Position numbers and translations under genes: made by a program. A DNA stretch of 64,000 nt from Clavaria fumosa (Eukaryota > Basidiomycota > Agaricomycetes > Agaricales > Clavariaceae): the NCBI GenBank assembly GCA_951802425.1, contig OX637801.1, positions 2,108,001 to 2,172,000 of the forward strand. Direction: 5' to 3'. The notes below the pieces were generated by a model, which saw nothing but the letters and a program-made list of their open reading frames with translations, was not told the origin of the DNA and searched no databases. Below are positions 32,901 to 45,390 of the stretch, piece by piece. Positions within the stretch are counted from its first letter, which is position 1. The number at the start of each line of letters is the position of its first letter.

Positions 32901-35900
32901 GGCCAGTCCCGACTGAATAACAACTTTAGTCACCACTATCGGACACTCCGAGATGTCCAAGAACGATTCATGCGTCTAATGAAACAATGGTCGGACGCTC
33001 AGGTCAGTTCGGAACAAATCGAAAATTATCTACAGATTCAGTATCCAGAACATTCCGAGCATATCGAGTCACCTCCGCGTTGGATTCGCCTCATACGACA
33101 ACCGACGATGGGTGCCAACGACGATGACGGCTGGCACCGCGTCGGGAAAAATGGTCGCAAGTCTGACGCTGAAGACAACTCTTACTACGCTTTTTGGAGA
33201 GATGGTCGAGATCTCAACTTCCTTCTCTCGGAGAAAGAGGAGCCGTCTGTCGTTCAGCCTGATAATCTTGTTACTCCGGAGAAATTCCTCCATCGGAACA
33301 AATTTCAGGCTCTCGAGGATCACGACAATTATTCGGACCCGGATGAAAACGAGAGCGACGTCGAGGTACCTACGGAGCCTTGGGAAGAATGTTGGCGTGT
33401 TTCAACTACCTCAATTGCGCCGAACTTGACCACTAAGGAACCCCAAGCACCTATTAGCCTTGACGATGATGCTAGCCAGGGGAGTGATGCACTCTCCGAC
33501 TCGGAACGGGACTCCGAACCCATAGGTCCATCAGATTTCAAAAACATCCATGAATTCCTATCTACACATGGCTACGAGGGGTCATCGTTTCCCTCCTCAG
33601 ACCGCCCACTTGACACATTACTTGCAAAAGGCGTGATGTGGACCCTATCAATCTCCGAGCGAAAGCGACTGCATGACTTTTGGACAGAGCAAGTGCGACT
33701 TGATCGGCAGGCAAACTTGGAAGAAGTATGTGTTTTTATGCACCTAATTGCGAAGCCCGTTATTTAAGAGCTGTTTGGAAGGAATACTCGGACCTCTGTA
33801 GGAAGCACGAGGAAGCTTTGCGCGACTATCTTGAAGGGAAAGACGAGGCCTGTTGTTCTCGCGTCGAGCCATTAATTGACACTAAAGTGAAGTCTAACAG
33901 ATCAGGCGTCATCTTCTACGGAACGTCGAGATCGTCGGTTGCACTACAACAGGTTTGTCGCTGTATATTTTCCCTTTTTGCAGATATTTACCTATCCTTT
34001 GTTAAACAGGCGCCGCAAAATTGACAAGTCTATTGAATGTATGTCGCGACAGATTTACGAAGATTGTTTCCCTGACTGGTCCTTGTAGGGGCTCTCGCCT
34101 CGAGTCATGTTGATTGAGGAAGCCGGTCAAGTCCTTGAGGCGCATGTATTAGGGAGTCTAGTACCGTCTGTGGAACATCTTATTTTGATTGGTGATCCCA
34201 AACAATTGCGTCCTACCATCAACAATTTCTGTACGTTCCACAACTAGTCGCCTTCCATCCTACCACTCAAGTCTTGATTAGCCCTTTCTATGGATCACCC
34301 ACGCGGTCGGCAGTTGTTTCGATTTGACATGTCTCTCATGGAGCGATTAGCTACCTGTGGATTTCCCATGACTCAAATAAATGTTCAGCGACGGATGAGA
34401 CCAATGATTGCCGATCTCGTCCGGTTTGTCTTACTCTCCGATGATACTTCCTTCATTGACATAGATGCGCTCAGGAATACGCTTTATCCAAACCTTGAAG
34501 ACCACGACCTAGTCAAGAGGTACCCGCCTGTCAGAGGATTATCCAAGAATGTTTTCTTCTTTTCGCATAGCCATAAAGAGAATGCAGGAGGCGAAGAGAC
34601 TGGAAGCAAGTTTAATCTTTTCGAGGTGACCTTTATGCAAATCTCAGCCGATAGTAGCTAATTTGTGAGACAGGTTGCCATGGTCAAAGATCTAGTTCTC
34701 TACCTTCTGCGGTCAGCCACCTGCCATTCCCTTTGTTTTTAGGTGGCTGACCTATACAATCCAGCCAAGGGTGCTATTCGCAAGATGGGGATATTGTTGT
34801 ACTTTGTGCTTATCTCGGTCAACTTGCCAAAGTTCGCGACGCCTTGTCCAAGGAAGTGGCGGTTGTCATTGACGAGCGTGACCAAGCCGCACTTGAGGAC
34901 CAAGAGAGCGAGGAAAGTAAAGAAACGGGTGTTGACATTGGAGTCGAACGGATTCAAGTTTCCAAACGGGTAATGCATATCTAGCCTTGATTATGATCAG
35001 AATGAGACTGACTGCCGAATCTCAGGTCCGGCTTCGCACTGTTGATAATTACCAGGGGGAAGAAGCGAAGGTGGGTAGGTACGAATAAATATAGCACGAC
35101 CTAACGCAACAATTGCCACTTTCAAGATCGTCATCCTCTCTCTTGTGAGGAACTCAGGCTTGTCAGACGATGACGCAGACTTGTTTGCCCATGCATCTGC
35201 TCCACGTGTAAATATCGGCTTTCTGAAGGTGATCCACATGCTCGGTAGTGTCCTTGAACTGTTCTGATCTTGATCTTGATACGCTACCAGTCCGAAAATC
35301 GTATAAATGGTAAGTAATCCTTTGCAGACAAGAGAGACCTAATGCCTGGTCTATAGTTGCCCTTTCTCGTGCAAAAGAAGGCTTATATTTGCTCGGAAAT
35401 GCCCCAAATCTGGCCTCACGCAGCACCATGTGGAATTCAGTTATTGAGGAATTGGAGAAGCGGCAGGCTGTCGGGGATGCATTTCCGATAGCATGTCATC
35501 AGCACTCCGACGTGATACAATATGTGTCAGAGCCAGGTGAACTTCCAAAGATCGCGCCGGACGGTAAGTTTAGCCGTTGTATCAGACTTCTGTCCTCTGA
35601 GAGCCTTTTAGGAGGGTGTTTGCGGTCTTGTGACGTCAAACTCAAATGCGGGCACCTCTGTCCATACAAAGCAAGCCTTTCCCGGTTTCCCCTAACCTAC
35701 TGCTCACATCCACGTTCTTCAGTGCCATCCCGATGACCCTAATCATGTCGGTGTGACGTGTGTTCAACGTTGTGGAAAGCTTTGTCTTCGAGGCCATCCG
35801 TGCACGAAACAGTGCGAAGATCAATGTGGCGATTGCATGTTCCCGGGAGATATCAAGCTTCCCTGTGGACATTTGAAATTCAGAGTGCCATGGTAGGCGA

Positions 35901-38382
35901 CCTTGTGAAGTGCTTTATGACATATTGTGACGGCAATCATGCATCTAGTCATCTCTGGGACGATCCCGATGAACTCCGTTGCGAAGTCATGGTGAACAGA
36001 CAAATTCCCAACTGCCAACACACCGCGGACATGCAATGCTCTGCAGATCCCGGAGAATACCGCTGCAACGCTACCTGTGGTGGTGTCATGCCCTGTTGCG
36101 GCCGTGACTGTCGTTCCCGATGTTACCAGTGCCAAGAATTGAGTGCCAAGAATGTTGAGGAAGATCAAGTAGGACTGCGAAAGCACTACGATCATCCCTG
36201 TCAGAAAGCTCTGTTCTGCGAACATCAATGCCAGTCGCCATGCTCGCAAGATCACCAATGTACCTCAGTGTGTCAAGGTCGTTGTCGCCAGGAATGCCCC
36301 CACGCGAGATGCAAGAAATCTTGTTCCGAGCCATGTGCTCCGTGTAAAGAGCCATGTACCTGGTGCGTGATGTCTCTGCTCAAGAGGATGCCGCTAATGA
36401 TTTTGTTTCATGTAGGACCTGCGACCACTTTACTTGTCCCGTGCCTTGCGGTTCTGTGGGTATCTTGTCCTCATCATTCATTATTGCCTGATAGTGTTGC
36501 TGCAGATATGTGCGCGTCTCCCTTGCGATCGACGCTGTAGCAAGTTGCTCAAGTGTGGTCATAGGTGTCCCTCGGGTTCGTCTCAAACTTTCATTTGCGG
36601 TTCATAGGCATGTATTCATCATTTTTCAGTCTGCGGGGAGCTTTGCTCCATTCAAATATGCCCCATTTGTGCGTCTCCGGAATGGAAATCTCGGGTAGTC
36701 GATCTCGTATTGTACCGAACGCTTGGGGAGGTCGAGGTCGGGAAGGAAACACTGGCTGAACTCCTCATACGGATACCTAATTGCCAGCACGTATTCACTG
36801 TGGAAACACTGGACGGGCACTGTGGCATGCAAGACTATTACCGGAGGGAGGGAGAGGAAGGGAGATGGTTGGGGTTGAAAGCACCTTCGCCTGGTTTCCA
36901 GAAGCCCCCTGTGTGTCCAACCTGTCGCGTTGCGATCACCTCACCGCGTTATGGCCGAATCTTCAAACGAGCGGATTTGGACATTCTAGAATTGAATGTT
37001 GCATCCCGCTTAGCGCGATCATTCGCCAGATTGAACTCCACACTCGACAATATCTCAAAGCCTGATGCAGAAGCTTTGCTACGGACGGCTGCTAGAACTA
37101 TCGAGGTTCCGCCCGTTTCGACGAGTTCCAAGGCGAAGGCATCACAACGCAAACATCGAAAAAACATAAACCGAAAGAACCGCATTGGACCCGTTCCCGC
37201 TGACTGCATCGATCCTGGTAACGAAAAGCTCTATGATGTTTCGCCCTTAGTGGTCAAAATTTGGCGTCAGGCTGCTAAGAAGTTTCTCGAAGCGTATCGC
37301 CAGGCCTGCGATATTGCGACAGCACGGTCTGCACACAGCGACGCATGGCAATCGGCTTTCTCGTGCCTGTGGCGGAATGAAATGGAAATTTCGGTGTCTG
37401 ATCCAAGCCAGACCCCCAGAAAGCCTGAGGAACACGCGATGCGAATGGCCAAAATGCAAGTTGGACAACCTCAACCGCGCGCCGACAAGAAGTACGCGGT
37501 AGAGGCACTTCTATTGACCATCCAGATCAGGTTTATGCTCGTCGACCTTAACCGAACTTGGTTGGATGCCATCAACAATACGGAATCCTATGCGGCCGAT
37601 CAGAAGCAAAGTTGGGGGACGTTTGGCTTGTTTCTGATTGAATCATGCATCCAGGATGCAAATCTGGCACTTGAGACAGCCAGTTCGTCAGAGGCTCGGC
37701 GCCAAATGACTCGAGCCTCGCTCCTCTGCATGCGGGCTGAGCTCGAGCGATTCCGTTATAACGTGGAGATGCTAAACCATAGTGGCCTCATAAAAGAACG
37801 GCGAACCGAGATGGCAGACATGGCGTCGCGGAAGAGACAGGAAACAGCGAAATATGTCAAAGCAGTCCTCGGCGAACATTGGGCAATCAAATCTGGTCGC
37901 GAAGAAGCTTCATGGCTCAAACAAAACTTTACTGATACCGCATATAAAATCATTGATGAGTGGCAGAAACTCGAGCGCAGCTTACTTCTCGCCACATTTT
38001 ACGTGCCTGTATCTCTAGAGGAAAAGATTACCGTCTTACAAACTTTGGGTTTTGGTAGGTTTTCACATTTTTGCTTGGCGATGGTCGCACGTCGTGCTGA
38101 AATCAGGCGGAAGCGCATACAGGTCACTACTATACTTGTCCAAATGGGCACATTTATGTGATAGGCGAGGTGCGTCCATAACTTTTTCAGAAAACACATC
38201 AATTGTCGTAACATTGCAAACTCTAGTGCGGTGGTGCGGTGGAGCGTTCAGTCTGCAACGAATGCGGGGCAGCTATCGGAGGGTCTAGTCATGTGCTCGA
38301 CTCAACAAACAGGAGAGCGACAGAATTTGATGAGCTTGCTCGACAACAAGGAGCCTCAAATCGTCCAGATTGGGGCTTTTGA
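29903..38382 (+). CDS. ZNFX1/Hrr1-type SF1 helicase with CCCH, NFX1 and RZ fingers
   Basis: The family (animal ZNFX1, fission-yeast Hrr1, Neurospora SAD-3) works with RNA-silencing complexes. Two CCCH fingers open the protein (CKYYDTPGGCRRGDACTFQH and CRFYWANGHCAREFQCRFRH). The helicase core shows Walker A GPPGTGKSFTGVEI (split by an intron near 32645), IAFTNHALDHIL, VGCTTTGAA, Walker B VMLIEEAGQVLE, GDPKQLRPT, QRRMRP, DNYQGEEA and NVALSRAK. A cysteine-rich block with NFX1-type spacing follows (about 35.6-36.7 kb; CGHLCPYKC, CPHARCKKSC, CGHRCPSVC). The last exons give an RZ-type finger: GHYYTCPNGHIYVIGECGGA then CNECGAAIGGSSH. There are many short introns; the frame can be followed to TGA at 38382. 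The predicted length is close to 2,000 residues. Confidence 0.9.
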
Positions 38383-38918
38383 ATGCGCCGTCTGCTCTAC
38401 TATGTCTTCAGACAAATATATCACAGAATGAATTGTTGTTGACTTGACTATGTCGAGAACGAAAACCAGCATGTCTCAGGGCACGGCTCTGGGGAGAAGA
38501 TGCGACGTAGCCTACGAGAATGACCTCCTTCAGCTACATTCGGCAATAACAAACAGGGTCTCAAGGAAGACCAGGGTCAGCGCACTGGATCATTGGCAAC
38601 TTATCTGATACGCTGTGCAATGTGTGATTGTGGGTAACTGGAGGATTGCAATGCACAGACTGACGCAGTATTCCAAGTGTGGATGAGGGAGCTAGACCTG
38701 GTTACCCAAAAAAGGGACATGCCTTTCTCACGTGCCGTGAACATCAATTCCGCCTTGTGGCTTCGGCTTTCGTCTTTGCATTCATTCATTCCGTCCCTAG
38801 ACTCGCCTGCAGTGACTATTCCCTCTCTGTGAATCGTTGTGGATCGCGGCTCATACTTTCATTGCTGACACTTATCCCAAGTATTCTTGTTGCCTTCATT
38901 CGTTGATTCCACTCCGTC
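38383..38918. other. Intergenic
   Basis: No supportable gene is seen between the helicase stop and the THP3 start. Confidence 0.5.
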
Positions 38919-40815
38919 ATGTCAACCGAATCGTTTCCGGCACAACTGAAGTATGTTATCCTTCGTTGAGATAGAATTGGCGTGACTCATCCACTTTCGT
39001 CAGAGAATGGGTTGCTTTCTGTCTTGGCCAAGTAACGGACTCCAATCGTGCTGAAGTTCACGCCGAATTGAAAAAGGTAATTGATGACGCTTTCGCATCC
39101 CAGACAATTTGGACCACCGATTGGTTTGGGATCCAACTTCAAAGGTGGGTTTATTTCAACCACACAGTTGTGCTTAGATGCTTAATTGCGCTACAGTCTC
39201 CTGCCCAAGCCCAACCTAAGTAATCTGAAGCGCAAACTGTCCGTCTTTCTCCATTCTAGACTATGAGTCAACCTAACGATGAGACGCTTCATCTCCAGGA
39301 ACGACAGTCCACAAGTTAGTAAAAAGGGCAAGAAAGCATCAGGCAAAAACTCAGCCGCGCCACTGCCATCTGCCGCACCGCCGCTATACCCGTCTTCAGA
39401 TCCTCACGAACAGCTCGCACTTAGCCGTCGTGCTCAGCGTTTTAAGCGCGAACACGACTTAGAACGACAGAAGAATGATCTTTTTCATGGGATACACGGC
39501 GGTCAGACGTCTTCCAAGGCCCATAATTTACAAAATGCTCATCTCTTCAATCGGAGTCCTCGATCGGGTTCGCCATTCCCATCGAGTGCTGATGACCCAG
39601 AAGCTGACCCTGTATGTTTGAGAACTTGTTTGCATCGTGCCTTGCTTTTTTCCCAAGCTCAAAGTCATTGCAATAGAATGTGCCCAATTGGGATCGACAT
39701 ACCATCGTGGGGACAAGCCACGAAATATTCAAGGACTACCTCCGCTTGACCTCGGTGTGTAATATGCAGAGTTCCTCGGAAGCACTGAAGATATATATTC
39801 TCTTCTAGGAACCAAGGCCAGAAATGATTCGTCCTTACCCTGTCCTTCAACAAACTTTGCTTGAACTGAAGAAAAGATGGCGAGAAAAGGCGCCTTACAA
39901 CTGGATATGTAGCCAATTCAAGAGCCTCCGCCAGGACCTTACCGTGCGTCGCCCGTCCGCACTGAATCCGCCACCCCAGTTCCGCATCGCCATTCCCCCT
40001 ACAGGTACAACGGATCAAGAACGAGTTCACGATACAGGTATACGAAATCCACGCGCGTATGGCGTTGGAATGCGTATGTCAAACACGACTACTATACATG
40101 AGCTGCGCTGACAGTGCGTTACCTCTCTTAGAGCGATATGGTAGAGTACAACCAGTGCCAAGCAACACTCAAAAGCCTCTATGAGCTTGGCATCCCAGGC
40201 GGTAGGGTGGAAGAGTTTACGGCATATCGAATTCTCATGCTTTTGCACGGGCGTAACAAAAGCGGTGTGTTCAATCGGGTTATATGCTGTTAATTGCATA
40301 CCGACCAGCCCACTACAGATCTTAATCTATTCGTAGGTCAACTGACTTCCAAGCAGAAGGAATCTCCAGCGGTTCAGCATGCATTGAATGTGCAGCGGGC
40401 CATGTCAATGGGAAATTATCATGCATTGTTCGACTTATACGTTAGCGCTCCTAACATGGGAGCATACATCATGGACCATTTTGTCGAGCGAGAACGCGTC
40501 AGAGCTCTGATGATCATGACCAAAGCGTGCGTCCTCCCATTCATCGGTATTGTTCCAATCTGGTCCATAGAGTCGTTGACTGTCTATATCACTACCAGAT
40601 ACAGAACAATATCTCTGTCTTTCATACATCAGGAGCTGGCGTTTGACTCGCTTGCGCTTGCTCGCGAATTCCTTGTGAACCACTCTGCTGCATTCTTCAC
40701 AGACCCAGCCTCTCCCGATGCAGACAAGATACTCGAATGTAGACCTGCCTTTCCTTCGCTGTCGCAGGCGTACACGGAGAAGTATCGCAAGGTCAACATC
40801 AAAGGCGCGATATAA
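38919..40815 (+). CDS. THP3: THP3/LENG8-like SAC3-domain protein
   Basis: Thp3 (with Csn12 in yeast) is a SAC3/GANP-domain protein linked to transcription elongation, splicing and mRNP assembly. The N-terminus MSTESFPAQL leads into EWVAFCLGQVTDSNRAEVHA, ELKKVIDDAFASQTIWTTDW. A basic linker with RRAQRFKREHDLERQKND follows. The SAC3/PCI region then reads TSHEIFKDYLRLTSEPRPEM, IRPYPVLQQTLLELKKRWRE, YNWICSQFKSLRQDLTVQRI, NEFTIQVYEIHARMALE, SDMVEYNQCQATLKSLYELG. The C-terminal part contains ALNVQRAMSMGNYHALFDLY and IHQELAFDSLALAREFL and ends at a TAA at 40815. Several short introns. The family call is firm; the yeast function is carried over by homology. Confidence 0.85.
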
Positions 40816-41205
40816 ACTTAGACGCGCAGAAGGCGAGCTTAATATCACCTGAACGTTCCCCCATTTCCTTTCGTATATATTCTCGTCGACAATCTATTCC
40901 CATACCTTTCGCATCTACTCGAAGGCCGCCTAATCATTTCTTATCCCCGGCTTCCCTTTTTTGTGTCCGTCGCCTGGTACGATTCGAATTTCGTCTCCGC
41001 GAGGTTGCAAGCCGACAGAGGTGGGTCATGGCTATCTTGTTGAAGCTCGGGTGCGAGCCAGGAAAGGACTTTTCTGTACAGCACTGTAATTGTATGATGT
41101 CTCGTTGCATGGCCCTCTAGGGGTATCACCGCGAGGGCAATTTCGTTCCACGCGCGATGCGAACGCAAGGATTTCCAATTCTATCCGTCACTCTCGTTGG
41201 CCTGA
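40816..41205. other. Intergenic
   Basis: About 390 bp separate THP3 and SEN2. No gene is assigned; short minus-strand open stretches lack similarity. Confidence 0.5.
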
Positions 41206-42659
41206 ATGTCGCTGATCAATGCGCCTCGCCGCTCAGGTCCGAACAAAGCGAGCGGCCGTTGGAGCGAGATTAACAAGATTTATGCATATCCCATCCCGCT
41301 GGCACTAATCGACACTCAGCCTAAGGGCTTTCGGTCCCTGCTCGGCCTGCTAGGCTTTTCTACAGTACGAGTGGAGAATCCCCGGTGCGAAGGCTACTTT
41401 GACGCCGCGACGCGCTCGGTTTGGGTCACCAACTCGGAGGACTCTACTATACTCTGGAGAAGAGGGTTCTTTGGCAAGGGGGATCTGTCGCGCAGCGAGC
41501 CGAGCTGGCTTGCACGCCAGATCAACGCGCGGGGGGCAGCTGGAAAGCGTGAATTTTATTCTGTCTCGCTGACACCGTCTCCTTCCTGATCTTACTCTTG
41601 TCCTCAAAAGGTATGACCTCTGAGGAAGTGACGGCTCGACGCAGAGCCGAGCGCAAGCAGTTCAAGTTGGACCGCGCCAGGGCCGTTGCAGCTGCCGCGG
41701 CTGAAGCGGAGGCCGCGTTCGCGGAGGGACGCATCTTGACTCCGGCGGAGAGCACGACGGTCATCCCGTCCGCAGCGACCTGGAAGCCCTCAGAATCACA
41801 GCAGGAATCATCGCGGGACAGCGGCCCTCCAGAGCCGCCTGATGATGGGGGCGAGGATCTGCCACAGGATCTGGAGCATCTTCAACTTACTCTCCAAGAG
41901 GCCTTCTTTCTTGCGTGGAACTTTGACTGTCTTGCCGTGCTTGACCCTGACACGGTGAACCATATGTTGCGCTGTTGCACGCGCGTCATTTGCTCATATG
42001 ATCCCTTTGTTTCGCTCTACAGCAACAGCGCTTGACGATCCAAGAACTGTGGCGGGCCTGCCAAGCAGTGCACGTATCTCCGGTGTTCAGTGTCCAAAGC
42101 CTTCAGCCACCTCTCCACTTCGACAACCCGTTCCTAGTTCAGTACGTCGTTTACCACCATTTCCGTTCCTTGGGTTGGGTGGTCAAGAGCGGCATCAAAT
42201 TTTGTGTCGACTATCTGCTCTATAAACGCGGTCCCGTCTTCCATCACGCTGAGTGCGTCCTTCATGGCCCACTTTCAATGTTAAACCGTCTCAATATTGC
42301 TGCCAGGTTTTCCCTTGTCGTCTGTCCTGTCTACGAGGACCCCGAAGATGCGGAACGCTCGCCATTCAAATTGGAGAACGTCTCCCCGTTCTCATGGTCC
42401 TGGCTCAGCACGATCAACCGGGTCAACTCACAAGTCCAGAAGGTGGTTTTCTTCTCCTCCCATCCTCTTCTCCTTCGCTTGCATGTGTCGGGAGTTAACT
42501 AGCATTCTACTGCGACAGACTCTCGTGCTCGTCTATGTCGTCATACCTGCTCGCGCCAGGGTTTCTGTAGACTTGCTTGCCTCACCCGCTTGCCTGGAGC
42601 AGTACTCCGTCCGCGAAGTAACCGTGAGGAGATTCATACCCGCCCGAATGCGGGAATGA
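41206..42659 (+). CDS. SEN2: tRNA-splicing endonuclease subunit SEN2
   Basis: Sen2 is the catalytic subunit that cuts the 5' splice site of intron-containing pre-tRNAs. The N-terminal part reads YAYPIPLALIDTQPKGFRSL and VENPRCEGYFDAATRSVWVT, followed by a charged helix (MTSEEVTARRRAERKQFKLD). The nuclease fold contains LTLQEAFFLAWNFDCLAVLD, then FLVQYVVYHHFRSLGWVVKS, GIKFCVDYLLYKRGPVFHHA and EFSLVVCPVYEDPED. The catalytic Tyr (LLYKRGP), His (HHAE) and a Lys in RVNSQVQKTLVL match the Y-H-K triad of the family. Introns lie near 41560-41610, 41970-42030, 42252-42307 and 42441-42520. The stop is TGA at 42657. Confidence 0.88.
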
Positions 42660-43015
42660 GTGGCGGCGGTATAGGGCCGTTTCTAAACCTAAGAGCACGG
42701 CGATCGCACGACCCTTCGAGGAACAGGGCTCAACCCCGCGTGCATGTAAGCCACTGGGCTATCGAGCTACGCACCCGGGTTCGGCGGCATGTCGGGGAAG
42801 CCTGGGAGGATCTTCTCAGGGGCAGCGGTCAGCGGGCCGAATCATATGGGCAGACGCGCCTCTCATAATACACACTTGAGGAGCAGAACAGAACAAAATC
42901 TATTTGATAATTGCACCACTTGGCCATTCCACACACTAAATTTCCGACAGCCGCAATGGAAAACTAGTGCAGCACATGTGTTATGCACATGTGAATGTGA
43001 CTCGAGGCGGCAAGT
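42660..43015. other. Intergenic between convergent SEN2 and AGXT
   Basis: No gene is assigned. The minus strand at about 42690-42775 has a tRNA-like A-box (TAGCCCAGTGG) but no proper B-box or cloverleaf. The palindrome ACATGTGTTATGCACATGT near 42973 is a small hairpin that might act in 3'-end formation. Confidence 0.4.
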
Positions 43016-45109
43016 CTATCTTTCTTGGCAGGTTTTAAGTCCCGTACCAGCTTTCGCCTCTGTTACAGCTCGTCGCAACGCTTGTGCGACTTTCTGAATG
43101 TCCTGCCGCGTCGTGTCGACCACTGAGATGCCCATGTGCCTAAATGCAATTGAATGAGACAATTGGAAGACCAGATGCAGCTGGGTCACAAACCCGATGC
43201 GGAAATATTTGTCTATGCCCAATTATGTTATTAAAAGCGCAAGTCGAGCGGCAAGAAGGGCAGAATCTGATCACCTTTAAATGCAGCGTGCAAGCCGCCA
43301 GCTACGACCACATTATCTTCAGCGAGGCGAGGGAGGAGATCTCCAGCACTGATCCCGTCGGGTAAGTAGACCTATCGAACGTCATGAGACGATTGTTCTG
43401 ATAGCAGTCATTGATGGCCATTTACGGCGGTCATTCCGTTCGCAGCGATTGCAGGCTCCAAAGGTACTTGCGTCAAACCGAGCTCTTTCGCGGTATCTTT
43501 GACGACTTTACTGGCCTCTCGATGTAGTCCAAAGCGTTCTTCGAGGGAGACTGGGCCTCTTAAGATCTGCGAAAGTGACCGATGCATGCTAGAATATCGG
43601 ATAAGAGGAAAGACACGGAGTCAGAAAAACAGCTCCAAAGGCAGATGTGATCAAGAATGTGCAGTACGCGTAAATAAGGTTGACAGGCGGAGTTGCGAAA
43701 TATGATGGGTTTCCGCTCTCATATGCCTTCATAATGGGAAGCCATCTGAGGAGAATTATCAAGGCCGTGCGCTCGCAGATGTAGTAAAGGAGCAAGTTTA
43801 CCTTTCCCAGTTTGCATAATAGGAAGTCACAGGGCTCTTGCGTTCTTGAAGGACCTGAGTGGGGTCAATAAATTTAACTCGGCTTGAAGTGCGCAGCTCA
43901 CTTTGATTGCTCTCGAGCTGGCTATGACGATGCTAAGTCCTGGAGGTGTGCCGAGGCCTTTTTGACTGGCAGTCATAACCACGTCAATTCCCCATGCATC
44001 CATGTAAATCTCCTCGCTGGCCACGGAGCAGACGCCATCCAATATAACCTAAGTCACCGCCAGTGTTCAGCAAAGCAAAAGTCTCAATATAGACATACGG
44101 ACCAGTGTCTCAGGAGAAGCCCGTTTGACTATGTCCGCGATAGCTTTCGCGTCAGAAAGAACACCTGCGCAGCATATACAACGTAAATCAGAGGGGTTGA
44201 ATAACAAAAAACTAATTGCATTCCTGTTGACGTGTCGACGTGAGTGAAAGTGAGAACCTTGTACTTATGGATTCTGAGGGCATCCTCAACCGCGGACGGG
44301 GTAACCACGCCACCGATAGCAGCTTTCAGTTGGTGGACCTCCACCTTATAGGTTTCTAGGCTAAACAAAGAGATATATGCATTGGGCATCAGTGCGGGAT
44401 TCTGTCTCTGCAACATCATGCGAAGTACCAGTCTGCAAAACTGTCCCCGAAGTAACCAGTGTTGAGCACGAGCGCTTTCTCTCCCGGCTCGACAAGATTA
44501 GCAGCCACCTGGGCGTACCAACGTTAGCGGTCGGATGGCCGGTTTTGAACATATGTCTTCTTACCTGATCCCAGCCCAGGGTCCCAGATCCAGCAATCAG
44601 AAACGGCTGACCAGCCTCTGTGAACACAACCTCTCTGATAGATGATTTGAAGACTGGAATTAGCGTGCGTATACGGACGTCGGGCTAACCGAACCTCGTC
44701 ATACGGATGCAGTCCCCGAAGACTGGTACGAAGTCTGGGGACACATGCGACATGGAGGGATGTGCATTGGCGAATAGTACCTAATGATCTTCCGTGTTGG
44801 GCAGGCAGTTAGGTCGAAGATCGCGCCGTCCAACTGACCTCATCGGTGATCTCGATTGGACCGGGTATACTGCAGGAGGCACAAGACAGGGGTCAGGGTA
44901 CAATGATATGCGCATTAAGCACGCGATAAACGCACACCAGCAGTCTAACGGAGCATGCCTCTGTCAGGCGTTGTGCTGCGTGGGTGATGAAGCAAAGACG
45001 AGGCAATGCTTACTTGTGCTTTGTCTGTGACTTTCGGTGAGACAAGGACGCGTATACAGACTGATAGAGCTGCATGGCTGACCTGTTTGAATTGGTCTTC
45101 GGTTGTCAT
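43016..45109 (-). CDS. AGX1: Alanine-glyoxylate / serine-pyruvate aminotransferase
   Basis: This PLP enzyme of fold type I transaminates glyoxylate to glycine. The joined minus-strand exons give MTTEDQFKQ, IPGPIEITDE, VLFANAHPSMSHVSPDFVPV, FGDCIRMTR, VFTEAGQPFLIAGSGTLGWD, then KVLTFTHVDTSTG and LDGVCSVASEEIYMDAWGID. The PLP-binding Lys sits in VVMTASQKGLGTPPG. The C-terminus is KYFRIG spliced to HMGISVVDTTRQDIQKVAQA and ends ...TCQER at 43016. No SKL-type peroxisomal signal is present. The start at 45109 is the ATG before EDQFKQ; open sequence upstream (RTSSTYLRLFAQRS) could extend it as a presequence. A tiny exon near 45035 seems needed to join KQ to IPGP. The gene lies 281 bp downstream of the dynein stop on the same strand. 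Confidence 0.85.
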
Positions 45110-45390
45110 ACTTCGTTGAGCGAACAGTCGAAGGTACGTGGACGATGTCCGTAAAAGGGCTTGCACTAGCTTCAACCCACATGCAAGTCTTTGAGGCGCG
45201 ACCAGCTTTTTGGCGGGACCTGTGCACGTGAGCAGATCACGAGCCAGGGGTGCAATCACAACTGCCGTACGCTAAGGGTGGCTATTCAAACGAGTACACC
45301 GCGTTCACCGTTTCGCTAATCGTGACAGCGATAGATAAAGAACGATGCCCACATGTCCTTTCTGCAGCACTACATGTAACGGGAGGCACG

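Noticed and set aside
42690..42775. Possible tRNA gene on the minus strand
   Set aside because: A TAGCCCAGTGG A-box-like motif is present, but no GGTTCGANTCC B-box, paired acceptor stem or proper anticodon arm could be formed.
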